Notes: generated by a model not told the origin, from the sequence alone. Positions 10,296 to 21,306 are shown, counted from the stretch's first letter. The stretch: DNA of 39,468 nt from Chara braunii (GCA_003427395.1 BFEA01000850.1:85167-124634); one strand, 5' to 3'. Numbers and translations are program-made.

Positions 10296-11336
10296 ATGTC
10301 TACACGTTCGATTTTGTCGCTCATGTGTGTGTGGTGTGTAGGGTGCATAATATCATCGACAACGTCGACAAGCATCAGTGGAAGTCCTGAGAGACACAAG
10401 CGCTCAGCAAAACCATTTCCTCCTTGTGCGAAACCGGTGCGGCATTATAACGATCATACTTGGTTCAAGTATGACCCAAGCGAGAAATTTGAAGATGACC
10501 CATGGATGACCGTCGTCCCATATATGAATCGACATTTTGACCAATGGACCATCAGTAATTGGAATGCGATGGAGAGTGTGGGTGGTTTCCTTTGGGCAAA
10601 CCATTACAAGTTCATGTTGGAGTTCAGGAGCCTCATTCCAGTGCCTGATGGTCTTCTCAAGCTTGTTTTCCTCACCCGTCTGCGCAAAGCATACCGCAAC
10701 ATTGACTGCTACAACAGCCGCATCAACTTCGTGTACATCAAAAGTTCGCCACGAACTTGGACGTGTTCGCTGAAACAAGAGTTGATAGACACAGCTCGTC
10801 ATTGTTCATTCCTGGAGCAGTACCCACTTCGTTGCCCAGGGATTTATCCACGAGTTGTGTCATACTGTTGAGTGCGGTTGAGTATTACCAGATATGAATT
10901 TGCAAGAGTGCTATGTGTGGCTTCTTCAAACAAATCTAGGAAACTTGTAGATGCAGTTGTGCGTGTATCACGGAACCAGCTTTTTCTTCAGCCGCCACAG
11001 GGTTGGTGGTTGCCAGTTCGCTGGGATCCAGATGAACGGTCAGATGTAGTGATAGCAGGCCAGATGCAAAATCCGGCATTGTGGCAACAGCTGAAAGAGA
11101 AAGTGGTGGTCATACGAGACGCCATTGGGAATTCCTTAGCACGTCCGGGAGGGTTTGTTAGGTTGAAATACATGTCGGTATTTTCAAAGAATGCAACAAT
11201 CAAGGAGCCGCAGATACACGTATATGGATCGTCCATGAATGCTATGTATGATTTCAGTCCACGACCTCGTCCGCAGCAAACCCCGTACGTCACAAGATTC
11301 GAACGGGTTATCAGACCTCCTACTAAAGGGATGTAG
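10296..11336 (+). pseudogene. DPWM-family gene, copy B, split by one TGA
   Basis: Begins at an ATG at 10296 with a short hydrophobic, Cys-rich N-terminus (SLMCVWCVGCIISS) that could be a signal peptide or anchor. Then come an SAKPFPPCAKPVRH segment, DDPWMTVVPYM, NWNAMES, KSSPRTW, FLEQYPLRCPGIYPR, VVSYC, FARVLCVASSNK, IRDAIGNSLARPGGF and LKYMSVFSKNA. A TGA at 10869-10871 splits the 346-codon frame; at this place copy C reads Cys (TGT), so one base change explains it. The downstream half, to TAG at 11334-11336, remains open in the same frame. No enzyme motif is evident. It is the closest plus-strand counterpart of the intact gene at 34771-35820. Confidence 0.7.
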
Positions 11337-11501
11337 TTAATGACAATGTAATCATAGCGGATAATATTATACTATTTTTTATGTTTTTATCCGCTATATG
11401 GAGCATCTTCGTAGTTCAAAAATTTTGTAATTGTATAATACACGTGCCTGTGTACTGATGAAACTCGCGGATTTTGTTCGTCTACACGCTAAACTTGCAG
11501 G

Positions 11502-12218
11502 ATGGAAGTCGGTCAAACAAGCTCGCATGGAAGCGGATCCTCTCATCAAGTTTCATCAACAATTGAGGATCTCATTATCTTATGCACTAACATTTGGTCG
11601 GTTGATATCGTCGATGTATTTGCGAATTATGAGTACATAAATGTCGAAAACGAAGTTGGACCGGATGGTGAAATTCTACCGATCATGGGGTTTGTCAACG
11701 GACAGGAGACGATTATGTCTGACAATGGATCAAATATGTGGTACCTGTACACAAAGGAGAATGACGCATACGTCATTGTATTGAAGAAAGACGTTGTGGA
11801 TTATTTGGAGATGCTAGCCAACTGGAGGGAGGTATGCAGGAAACAGGATTGGGACGAGAAAGACAAATTGGAACAAAAAGTGTGCGCGTGGTATTCCATT
11901 GGCAGAAAAGAATTGCTTGCACCGGTGGTGGTGGACTTCTATGGTCGAATCCGAGTATGCAATAGAGGCACGACCATAGTGACACTTTTTACAGCAGCGA
12001 AGTTCACCGGCACGACAATGAATGTGTTGTTCACTGCCCGGGAAGAATTTTGGGACCCCGAGGGTTCGAGCAAACTCGAACAGTTTCGGAATCGGTTGGA
12101 AATTGACGCGAGACTTACGAAAGAGTTAGTGTACATGGTTGAAAGTTTGGTGCATGTGCAACTGCACTACTTTTTCGACAAATGTGAGGAGATAGTGTTC
12201 ACAGTCGAGCATAGATAA
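11502..12218 (+). CDS. Hypothetical 238-residue protein
   Basis: A complete open frame from ATG 11502 to TAA 12216-12218, with protein-like composition: acidic and hydrophobic alternation, few low-complexity stretches, and a balanced C-terminus rich in Glu and Arg (EIDARLTKELVYMVESLVHV, a likely amphipathic helix). Another ATG at 11461 opens a different frame, so a short upstream exon (MKLADFVRLHAKLAG) is possible. I recognise no family, signal peptide or membrane segment. It follows copy B on the same strand by 165 bases and could belong to the same inserted block. Confidence 0.45.
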   Translation: MEVGQTSSHGSGSSHQVSSTIEDLIILCTNIWSVDIVDVFANYEYINVENEVGPDGEILPIMGFVNGQETIMSDNGSNMWYLYTKENDAYVIVLKKDVVDYLEMLANWREVCRKQDWDEKDKLEQKVCAWYSIGRKELLAPVVVDFYGRIRVCNRGTTIVTLFTAAKFTGTTMNVLFTAREEFWDPEGSSKLEQFRNRLEIDARLTKELVYMVESLVHVQLHYFFDKCEEIVFTVEHR

Positions 12219-12884
12219 TGCGGCACGGATGAAGTGACTCGTACGAAGCAGTACCATCGATCGGGAATGAAAGAAGTACCGTTAGTGTATGGCAGACAAA
12301 ACATAGTGATAGATTGTCCGTATTGTGAAGACATTAAGCACGAAATAAATTTTCTACCTCTTATTCTTCACGGGCCCCTGGATAGTGGCCAGTAGCATAA
12401 CACGTTTGTCCAGGTCGAGACATGTTCAACAATCGATGCGCTTCATCGCTGACACGCATTCTGGACTACAATGGTCAGATATGTGAATGAATTTGAGCAC
12501 AATGGAGATAAGAATGGTTAGCGCACTGTAACAATCGTCAGTTTCACTTTGTGTGGTGAACGCAAAATTATTTTTTTCCTTACGTTTAATCGGTGTTTTT
12601 TTCACTAGTTATTTCGTTTTTGGGTTCCGATTATGTGGACGAAGTTTTGAAAATCGCAAAAATTTGCTATTTACAAGCTCAAAGTTAGCATAAACAAACG
12701 TGTTTGAATTTTTTTTTTTTTTTTAAGACAGTCTTCGTTGTATCATAAATGAAAATTTCTTCGTTCGGATAATGTCGATATTTGTCGTATGACTAATTTT
12801 GAACAATATTATCTAATCGATCTTGCAGGGTTGTAGTGCTCGACATTACAACATGAGACAATAATACGCAAACCTTATACAACA
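12219..12884. other. AT-rich intergenic region
   Basis: No gene seen. Composition turns AT-rich from about 12540, with a T run at 12709-12724. The last 100 bases could hold the promoter of the gene at 12885, but I see no definite TATA element. Confidence 0.5.
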
Positions 12885-13229
12885 ATGACGCGCATCACTC
12901 CCATCGGAGTGTCTGCAGAGGGATCTCTCACAACAACAAACGGTCTGTTTCCATACGAATATGAGTCAATAATAAGATGCGAAGTTGGTGGATGTAAATT
13001 ATTTATAGTTGCCGTGAGGTTCACGGAAATCGACGTGTATGACGTGCGAATTTACGGAAGACAAGGACAAGCAGGGACAGTGGAAGAGTATGTGGAATGT
13101 CACGAAGCGGCTTTGCAAGTCCACGAGAAAAACAAAATTACATTGATGCGCGAGGGCCGAAGACTTGAAGGATGGTCTGCTTTCGTAACCAACTTTGAAA
13201 GCATGCCTATTCAACCTATCCCGGCGTGA
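12885..13229 (+). CDS. Hypothetical 114-residue protein
   Basis: An intact open frame from ATG 12885 to TGA 13227-13229. The product is a small soluble protein with alternating strand-like segments (CKLFIVAVRFTEIDVYDVRI) and a C-terminal helix-like part (EEYVECHEAALQVHEKN). It has no signal peptide, metal-binding cluster or membrane segment. It is the last gene-like frame of the plus-strand run; DNA beyond it is AT-rich and gene-poor. A standalone small gene or a terminal exon are both possible. Confidence 0.4.
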   Translation: MTRITPIGVSAEGSLTTTNGLFPYEYESIIRCEVGGCKLFIVAVRFTEIDVYDVRIYGRQGQAGTVEEYVECHEAALQVHEKNKITLMREGRRLEGWSAFVTNFESMPIQPIPA

Positions 13230-14209
13230 ATGCTCGACAGCTCGAACGATGCGACGATGTGAATTCTCATAATGAATGCAACAAATAGGAGTCGTCAGTA
13301 ATATGATAATAGGAAAACGTAAGAGTATGAGCGAGGATAATTATTAAATATGATAAGTGGCTAAGTAATAGATATGCAGCGACAGCGACAGACGTCACTC
13401 GGATCGGAAGACAAATTTTGAGTTGTTTGTTGCAATTGCAATGTAATAATTGTGACAAAGTCGTAAAAATATGATATGATAATCAATTTTCTGACTAAAA
13501 ATTGCCTTGCGGATCACATATATGTATCAATTTTTAAGTTAGTTGTTCCATTTACAACGTGCATTGGGTGTTATAATGTGTTGTGCGGGCATTTTGTTCC
13601 CACTTGTGGCAAAAAAAACAGGACTTGCAGATGAAAAACACATTGAAAATCTTATTATATTACCATAACGATGTAGATGTCAGAAAAAAAAACACAACAT
13701 TGTTGATGAATCCATAGCAAACCAAAACAAAAATGTTTATTTGATGCTTTTTCCGATCGATTTAGCAAAAAAATGTTGAAAATGTTAATAAAACATTCAG
13801 TAAAAGTCGATGAAATGATGAAAAAAATATTAAAAATTTTAACTACTGAAATCAGGAATAAAAATGTATGAAAATTTAACAAATGAAATATACTGAAATC
13901 AGGAATAAAGTTGTGTGGAAATTTGACAAATCCTACATAAACTATAAAAACTTATACCAAAATTACAAAGTTTGTAATGAAATATAACAATAGTTTCCGA
14001 TAACAGGTGATTCCTTCGAATAATCGAGAGAAAACTAGTGGTTTATTGACCGAAAAATTTCATGGTATCCCCTGAATTTGATTGTTTTTAGATATGAAAA
14101 ACACGATAAATCGCTTCAAAAAAGGACTTTCAATTTCGCGCAAAAAATAAAAAATGTCCGTTTTGACGAAATCGCAGTTATAACAACTTTGGGCTTTATG
14201 GTTGGGTTT
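13230..14209. other. AT-rich gene-poor DNA with a short direct repeat
   Basis: No gene supported. A phrase beginning ACTGAAATCAGGAATAAA recurs at about 13845 and 13890 with similar downstream sequence, a local direct repeat of about 45 bases. A/T homopolymer runs are frequent. Confidence 0.5.
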
Positions 14210-14213
14210 CAGG

Positions 14214-14345
14214 CAATGGAGGTAACTCTGTTCTCAATCCTAGCCTTCCATTTATTTTCGCTCATTTGGAGGTCCAACCAGGCAATTGAGGTAAACTCTG
14301 TTGTCAATCCTAGCCTTCCATTTTTTTTCGCTCATTTGGAGGTCC
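14214..14345. repeat. Tandem duplication of about 68 bases
   Basis: Two neighbouring copies of the segment that contains AATCCTAGCCTTCCATTT and CATTTGGAGGTCCAACCA differ at a few bases. On the minus strand one copy encodes LQMSEKKWKARIDNRV at the end of the open frame at 14252-14640; the other copy encodes nearly the same peptide in another frame. Confidence 0.85.
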
Positions 14346-14640
14346 AACCAAGGTTTGCTTGCAGCATCCTCCCGCTTGGCTGGGATCTTGGCTCCTTTGG
14401 GGAGTGGGAAGCAGTTTTCCACAGAGCTCCGATTTGGTCTTTTCACATTGGCAGACTTCCTAAAGGCATTTAATTGCTCTTCATCGTTATTAATATCAGA
14501 TTCATGGGTTGAAGATGAACAGGTCGTATCAAATTTCTGCTCTGAATCGTCACCAAGAGTGGGGTCCTCTGCATAGGCCTCTTCATCAGCTTCCAGCAAG
14601 TCATACACAACAAACCGGTTGCTGCCTCTTAACCTCTTGC
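14252..14640 (-). CDS. Possible exon of an unrecognised acidic protein
   Basis: A minus-strand open stretch of about 130 codons reads RFVVYDLLEADEEAYAEDP, then a Ser/Asp-rich segment, KSANVKRPNRSSVENCFP and SEKKWKARIDN. Its upstream edge is an in-frame TAG whose AG could be a splice acceptor (near 14670), and no good ATG precedes it, so an internal or last exon is more likely than a whole gene. The mix of an acidic N-terminal part and a basic middle suggests a nuclear protein, which is only a guess. The tandem duplication at its 3' end shifts the frame of the second copy. Confidence 0.25.
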
Positions 14641-14674
14641 CGCCTATAGGTTTTTTGTTGCTTGTTGTCTAAAC

Positions 14675-16213
14675 GAGGTCTTGTGCTCAGTGTTGTAATC
14701 CCGTTCACCGTTCACGAGTCGGTGAATGCAGGCCGATCAAGGGTCATGAAAATGCTGACCGGTGGTTGTTCATTGAGTTCATGCGGAGCGTGAACGCTGT
14801 TCGAAATTTGTTTTTTTTTACTTTATGACGAAATAAAGGAGTTTCTTTTCTTTCCCCATCTATGCTAGGCGAAACATTTGTTGGTTGTGGGCCATTTTGA
14901 GGGTGTTTTGAGGCAGGCTCGGACATTGCAAATGCCAGGATGAAGCAAAACAGAAAAAATCCACCCCCACCGCCACCCCACGAATAGAAAAGGGTAACTT
15001 CAGTAGAGTCACAAGAACGAGTTTTAATTGCATTATGGGCAAGATATAGTTTGCAATTGCATTTTCGGCACCCTACATGGTAAGAAAGTTGGGTTGTATA
15101 CATTGACTGAACTGCAATTTGAAACTCTATCTTGGCCCATATTGCAATTATAACTCATTTTTGTGGCTCCTCCATAGTTTCCCCATTTTTTCTTCTTAAA
15201 CCACACACACCCCCGTTCAGGTTTTTTTTTTTTTTTTAATCAAAGTCATGGGGCTTTAGATGGCCCCCGCGCATACCCCCTCCCATTGAGATCCGTACAA
15301 CCCCGGCCGCCAAGTGGCCAAAATAGCCGTAAACGACCGTCCACGGATTCAGGTCATCGTGACCTCGTGATCACGATCACTGGTCTGACACTGCTTGTGA
15401 CTCAAGGCTAACTATCGAATGAGATTTTTGTCGATACGATGTGTGTAAGTAAAGAGGATCCGCGACCGACGGTGTCACGTAGGAGGTAGGGAGGGCGGTT
15501 TAAGAATCTTTAGTGTTTTCACCACTTCATAATTTTTATAATCTCGAACGTTGCTCAGCACTTTGATTGGGGGGGTGTACTTCAAAATTTAAGCATCTTC
15601 CCCACTTCAGAATCTTGAGGTCAAATAATTCAGCGATTTGATAAGTAAATTCATTAAGTAGGTGTCACTGACAGTCCTTGAAAACATGCATATATTTGAG
15701 TAGATCTTTCGTTATCTTGGTATCAAACAAGCAACGGATTGTTTTGAATATAACTTCATTATCCAAAATAGCGGTTCTTACTTTTTCCTCCTCTATTGTC
15801 TAGAAAAAAAAACAATGCATTGTCGAAAGATATGGTGTCCAAAGCAAGATACCTCATTTCTTCATCCATGAGGTGAGAAAACAATTTGCATACTCATACT
15901 CATAATCAAGACCACAAAAGAGTAGGAAAACAAACCTAGAGTAACCCCAAGAGAGCAATGAGTACCATGCACACACATACATGGGCATCCCGTAGGTGCA
16001 CGACACTTACCAGAGTGGCGTGAGCTTCGAGATGAATAGAACTCAACCCCCTCTCATATGGTCCTCCTGAACCCTTTAACGTAACCTCTACACTAGTGTT
16101 CTATGTACTAGGAGGGAATAACTCCAACACCAAAGTGCGACGTCGGACGCACCGTCGATGCTCAAGAACAAAATAGCAATTTGCAGTCCATAGATGCATA
16201 ATGTTTGCTTTCC
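14675..16213. other. Gene-poor region, no supported features
   Basis: I find no recognisable protein. A minus-strand frame at 14744-14926 starts MSEPASKHPQ but has no family resemblance. Poly-T at about 15222-15238 and C-rich runs are present. Composition becomes more complex after 15300, without a coding signal I trust. Confidence 0.4.
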
Positions 16214-16540
16214 TCAAGCTCGCCTTCTTGAGGGAAGCCTTAAAGTCACGAAGTATCTTGCTTGAATGAGTTTCCAAGTGCGAGTGTCTCTCACTGTCGC
16301 CTCTCCCAATTTTTGCACGAAGTCTTCTCTAAGTGTCTCGCCACTCCAACCTAGTTGGGTCAAGTGTTGACCCAACACGACATAACCACGTGGGGGCAAC
16401 TTCCCTTAACGACACTGCCCTACTGCCATCTCCTCAACTTTCATCTCTAACCATGAGTGGTAGCCCTCCACTTAGGTAAGGGTTGGAGCAACAAAGTCAA
16501 CTCTCGCCAGCCAGGAGAATCCGCAATGATACCACTGTTA
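16214..16540 (-). mobile_element. Possible LTR-retroelement remnant: tRNA-iMet primer-site-like motif and LTR edge
   Basis: On the minus strand GGGTCATAACA is followed by one base and then TGGTATCA at 16527-16534. TGGTATCA matches the start of the initiator-tRNA primer-binding site used by many plant LTR retroelements, and TAACA would be an LTR 3' edge whose inverse TGTTA sits at 16536-16540 on the plus strand. A 61-residue minus-strand frame at 16214-16399 (TRTWKLIQARYFVTLRLPS) lies where gag or leader would be. I found no second LTR and no pol domain, so this is a weak call. Confidence 0.25.
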
Positions 16541-17004
16541 TGACCCTGACCAATTTCGAAGTATATATTCATGAGAAACTACAATGTCGTCCAATTGAAA
16601 ATAAAAAATTAATGAACCAAGTTTTAAAAGGAGAGAGAGGAAAAGAAGATGAAGAAGAAGAAAGAAAAAAGAAGAAGGAAGAAAAAAAAAATGTCGTCCA
16701 ACACACGAAGACCAATGATAATTCTTTTTTTCTTCACTAACCAATCTCGTCCTCCTTAATATCCCCCCCTCTTATTTAAACAAGAAATAATAATCATAAT
16801 GTTGAATGCTGCGTAGCACGACGAAAGTGTTCGCACCCCTTTACGTTCGCACGAACAGCTCGCGAACATAATTTTTTTTTCCTTAAAAAAAAAAGTATAT
16901 ATATGAGTCGGTGAAACTCCGGCGAAACAGTTTGTCACAGCCCATCGTTTGTTGTCCTCTTCTCTCTCTCTGCCTACGGTTTTACCGGGCAGTTCTATTT
17001 GTGA

Positions 17005-17009
<5 letters not shown>

Positions 17010-17039
<30 letters not shown>

Positions 17040-17962
17040 NNNNNNNNNNNNNNNNNNNNNNNNNNNNNNNNNNNNNNNNNNNNNNNNNNNNNNNNNNNNN
17101 NNNNNNNNNNNNNNNNNNNNNNNNNNNNNNNNNNNNNNNNNNNNNNNNNNNNNNNNNNNNNNNNNNNNNNNNNNNNNNNNNNNNNNNNNNNNNNNNNNNN
17201 NNNNNNNNNNNNNNNNNNNNNNNNNNNNNNNNNNNNNNNNNNNNNNNNNNNNNNNNNNNNNNNNNNNNNNNNNNNNNNNNNNNNNNNNNNNNNNNNNNNN
17301 NNNNNNNNNNNNNNNNNNNNNNNNNNNNNNNNNNNNNNNNNNNNNNNNNNNNNNNNNNNNNNNNNNNNNNNNNNNNNNNNNNNNNNNNNNNNNNNNNNNN
17401 NNNNNNNNNNNNNNNNNNNNNNNNNNNNNNNNNNNNNNNNNNNNNNNNNNNNNNNNNNNNNNNNNNNNNNNNNNNNNNNNNNNNNNNNNNNNNNNNNNNN
17501 NNNNNNNNNNNNNNNNNNNNNNNNNNNNNNNNNNNNNNNNNNNNNNNNNNNNNNNNNNNNNNNNNNNNNNNNNNNNNNNNNNNNNNNNNNNNNNNNNNNN
17601 NNNNNNNNNNNNNNNNNNNNNNNNNNNNNNNNNNNNNNNNNNNNNNNNNNNNNNNNNNNNNNNNNNNNNNNNNNNNNNNNNNNNNNNNNNNNNNNNNNNN
17701 NNNNNNNNNNNNNNNNNNNNNNNNNNNNNNNNNNNNNNNNNNNNNNNNNNNNNNNNNNNNNNNNNNNNNNNNNNNNNNNNNNNNNNNNNNNNNNNNNNNN
17801 NNNNNNNNNNNNNNNNNNNNNNNNNNNNNNNNNNNNNNNNNNNNNNNNNNNNNNNNNNNNNNNNNNNNNNNNNNNNNNNNNNNNNNNNNNNNNNNNNNNN
17901 NNNNNNNNNNNNNNNNNNNNNNNNNNNNNNNNNNNNNNNNNNNNNNNNNNNNATATATATAT

Positions 17963-17993
<31 letters not shown>
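17010..17993. other. (TA)n tract interrupted by a 913-base assembly gap
   Basis: TA dinucleotides run up to 17039, N fills 17040-17952, and TA resumes to 17993. The long open frames that read across the gap are meaningless. The phrase TTTGTGACGATATATAT precedes the tract on the left (about 16997) and recurs at about 19460 after the inner element. Confidence 0.95.
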
Positions 17994-17995
<2 letters not shown>

Positions 17996-18707
17996 TTTGC
18001 CGGCGTTCAAGATGGGCCGAACGCCCGAACCCGAACGCTCGAACGTTCGTCAACCCTCCCCCCCCCAAAAAAAAAACAAAACGTCCAAAAATTTTGAAAA
18101 AAACTATATGTTATACAGAAGAATAAACTAAACAACATTTGCCTCAAGGTTACATTTAAATTCTTTACCAAATTTGAAATACAAATCAAATAATAAAAAT
18201 AAATAATAATAATAAAAAATATAAAAAATTAAAAGAGAGTGAAATTATTGAGTGGGCAAGCACGTTTTGGACACCACCATCTTTGCTGATTTTTTTTTTT
18301 TTTTTTTTGCTGTAACAAATGTCATGAAAATTTATATATGTGTATCTTACAGAATAGACAATATACAAATAAAGTTTGAAAAAATGATTTTTTTTTTCAT
18401 ACCATGAAATAAAAAAAAAACAAAAAGTGAGAAGAGAAAAAAAACAAATTAGCAAGTGGGCAAGCAAGTTTTGACACCACCATTTTAGCCGATTTTTCTT
18501 TTTTTTTGTGGCTAAACAGAATGGCTTCGAAATTAAGAGGAAGATACCTTATATCACAAAGAAATCACAAAACAATTTCAGAAAAAAATAATAATATTTA
18601 GGTGTCAAAATATGTTTTTACGGGGTCCGAACCTGTACGGGGACCCGAGCGCCCAAACGTTCGGCGGTCAGCTTAGGGGCTTCTGTACGTTCGGCCTGGC
18701 AACCATG

Positions 18708-18739
<32 letters not shown>

Positions 18740-19457
18740 TATATACAGGGTTACCTGACCGAACGTTCGGGGACGGAACACCTCCAGGTTCAGCCCCCGC
18801 CAAAAAATATTTCGGGGCCTAAAGATGAGTTTTGTTTTCTGATTTTTTTTGTGTGCGTTCTTTATGATATAACCTACACGCCTATCAATTTGGAAGGCAT
18901 TCTGCTTAGCTAAAAAAACATTAAAAATCGTCCAAGATGGGGGTGTCAAAATGTGCTCGCCCACTCACTATTTTTTTTTTTTTTTTTTTAACTTTTTGTT
19001 TTCACTTTATTTCGGGGCCTAAAAACTTTTATTATTTTTTGAAAAACTTTAAATGAGTTTTTGATTTTGTAAACTACATATCTGTAAATTTTCAGGGTAT
19101 TTGTGAATGCCAAAAAATAATTAAAAATCAGCAAAGATGGCGGTGTCGATAAGGTGATGGCTCACTCACTCATTTTAATTCTCTTTTTATTTTTACTTAT
19201 TTTTATCACAGTGCTTATTTTCTGTATTGGATTTTTAATTCAAATTTAGTAAAGAATTTGGATGTAGTACCCAGGCAAATGTTGTTTATTTTATGCTTCT
19301 CCATAACATAGTATATTTTTCAGAATTTTTTTAAAACGTTTTTTTTTTTTTTTCTTGGTCCGCGTTTGGCCTAAACGACCGAACGCCTCCCGAAGGGGTC
19401 CCGTACGTTCGGACGTTCGGGTTCGGGCATTCGGCCCGTCCCGAACGCCGGTAAACC
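17994..19457. mobile_element. Foldback (giant palindrome) element of about 1.46 kb centred on (TA)n
   Basis: The left end GGTTTGCCGGCGTTC..GGGCCGAACGCCCGAACCCG is the inverted complement of the right end CGGGTTCGGGCATTCGGCCC..GAACGCCGGTAAACC. Further matched pairs run inward: the region near 18140 (AACAACATTTGCC) with 19280; 18255-18290 (CACCACCATCTTTGCTG) with 19120-19145 (CAGCAAAGATGGCGGTG); 18470 (TTTTGACACCACCATTTT) with about 18940; and 18620-18690 with 18765-18810. The symmetry point, about 18726, falls in a (TA)n tract. The arms of about 700 bases are imperfect and contain no coding frame, so the element would be non-autonomous. Confidence 0.8.
18705..18748. repeat. (TA)n tract at the centre of the foldback
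   Basis: Alternating TA with one ATGTA interruption, at the symmetry point of the palindrome. The arms on each side begin ACAGGGTTACC and its diverged inverse GGCAACCATG. Confidence 0.9.
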
Positions 19458-19715
19458 TGTTTGTGACGATATATATATGTTTTTACCGGTTTTTTATTTT
19501 TAACTCATGATTGACTACGAATTTGAACATGAGTCCGAGACAAAAGTTGTTTGTATTGTTATTTTACATAACATATCGTTTTTTGAACTTTTCTCAGATT
19601 TTGTTGAGGACTTTTTTTTTTTTTTTTTTTATGTTCGCGTTCGGACGTTTTGGGGCGCTTGTTCGCGTTCGCCTCTGAACGTGAACACGGTGCTACGTAG
19701 GTTGAATGATTGAAC

Positions 19716-20712
19716 AAGAATCAATGTCAAAATCCCTCTTGTACTGCACGTATCACATGGGGATCATCAGAGTCGTGGCCAACCTTCTTCCTCGTTCCTC
19801 CAAGGTCGAGGCAATGGCAGACTACCAGGGCATTGCACTGTTGTGCAAAGGACAACACAAAACAAGTATGGCTTCTCCAGCTCAAGTCGTCATCCCTGAC
19901 TCTGCCTCAATGCTTCTTGGTGTAGCTCTACGTTAAATCAGGTCTTCCAGATGCAACGCTCACCAAGGTGATGAAAATGGCATCCACTGTAGTGGAGTAA
20001 ATACGTCTGGAGCTCTCCCTCTTCTTAGTCCTCGTCTTCCTCCTCCTCCAGCCCGTGCTCCTCCAAAATGGCCACGATGGAGAGTTGGGCTCTCTGTCCT
20101 CCCCTGCAGCGCTGCTCCAACCAGCATTCACGTCAAAAGTGATTGCGCTAACAGATGTAAGCAAGGCTACAACCGCACTTCGAGAAATTGTGGCTTCAAA
20201 AAGCAAGTTGCAATATAGCCTTATTTCAAGGTGTGTGACTATAGCTTGTGCCTTCGTTTTATATTCGATAATTTTAGAAGTGCGGTTGTAGCCTAACTTA
20301 AGGATATGTCGTGGTCCAGAGACGTGGTCTTCAAATTGGCTGCATGTGATCCCATTATTATCTTCGCCTAAAGTGCGCTTCGTTATATCTTATTGATTGT
20401 GCATTCCACAACAACTTTTGTTCAAACACCGTACGGAAGTCCTCGAACACGAGAAGCGGTTACATCCCTCATTCATCTCATGCCCGCACTTGCCCCTAAC
20501 GGTTGGCATTTCCTCTTTGCAATCCCACTTTTATGGGCCAGTGGTTAGGAGTCCTTTTGCAATGATGCATTCCAACTTGCTGGAGCTCTTGCCACAAAGT
20601 ATATCGTCTCTTGTAATTGATATATTTCACGACTGTTTGCACTTAAAAAAACCCTTGTATAACCCTCTACGGGAACTCGATGGTGGTTCACGGGAGTGAG
20701 AACCGGTCGCAA
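19716..20712. other. Gene-poor region with degenerate satellite pieces
   Basis: Segments at about 20160-20290 (GCTACAACC, TTGCAATATAGCC) and 20400-20700 (TTTGCAATCCCACTTTTATGG, GTTAGGAGTCCTTTTGCAATGATGCATTCCA, GGAGCTCTTGCC) are diverged matches to the satellite units found intact at 21.9-24.0 kb. Nothing else is recognised. Short frames on both strands at 19706-20206 are not supported. Confidence 0.5.
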
Positions 20713-20819
20713 CTAGTTTGCCATGAAAGCTATATATCCCCCGAGGCCACATCCGTCGCGGGCACGACGACGACGACCAAATTGAAAAATAAAACAAAAG
20801 AAAATAAAACCGTTAAGGT

Positions 20820-21100
20820 AAAAAAAGAAGAAACAAGAAGAAGATAACGAAGAAAGAAGAAGAAGATAAAGAAGAAAGAAGAAAAAGATAACGAAGAAAG
20901 AAGAAGAAGATAAAGAAGAAAGAAGAAGAAGATAACGAAGAAAGAAGAAGAAGATAAAAAAGAAAGAAAAATAAGATAACGAAGAAAGAAGAAGAAGATA
21001 AAGAAGAAAGAAGAAGGAAAAAAAAAAAAAAAGACGAAAACAAAAGAAGAAGAAAAAAAAAAAAAAAAAAAAAAAAGATGAAGAAAGAAGAGGTTGAAAA
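20820..21100. repeat. Polypurine (GAA)-rich repeat
   Basis: Irregular iteration of GAAGAAGAAGATAA(A/C)GAAGAA, followed by A runs to about 21100. The purine bias is on the plus strand. Phe/Leu-rich frames on the minus strand (20713-21246) are artefacts of this composition. Confidence 0.92.
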
Positions 21101-21139
21101 AAAAAAAAAAGGCTTACCTGCACGACACGTGCTGCTCTG

Positions 21140-21140
<1 letters not shown>

Positions 21141-21177
<37 letters not shown>

Positions 21178-21273
21178 CACGAATGTGACCTCGACCTCGG
21201 CAGTCATGAACGTGACCTCACGACTGCGACCTCCAAGGGGTGCCACGTGGCAAGTGTCGACGAGCCACGTGGT

Positions 21274-21306
<33 letters not shown>

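Larger units (their letters stand above)
16798..19715. mobile_element. Outer foldback element with diverged inverted ends, containing a gap and a younger foldback
   Basis: The left end (about 16805-16885: GCTGCGTAGCAC, GTTCGCAC, CTCGCGAACATAA, then a T/A run) is a diverged inverted copy of the right end (about 19630-19710: T run, ATGTTCGCGTTCGGACG, GTGCTACGTAGG). The right side at 19500-19710 also parallels the right arm of the inner element (GAATTTG, TTGTTATTTTACATAACATA, poly-T, GCGTTCGG), so it is probably an older member of the same family. The N gap at 17040-17952 prevents full pairing of the arms. Confidence 0.5.

Noticed and set aside
14744-15103. 119-residue minus-strand frame
   Set aside because: It contains a Gly run from a C-rich tract, has no family resemblance, and is followed by stops on both sides.
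16911-18131. Very long open frames across 16.9-18.1 kb
   Set aside because: They run through the N gap and (TA)n tracts and contain no real coding sequence.
20713-21246. Phe/Leu-rich minus-strand frames suggesting membrane proteins
   Set aside because: They are translations of the GAA/A-rich repeat.
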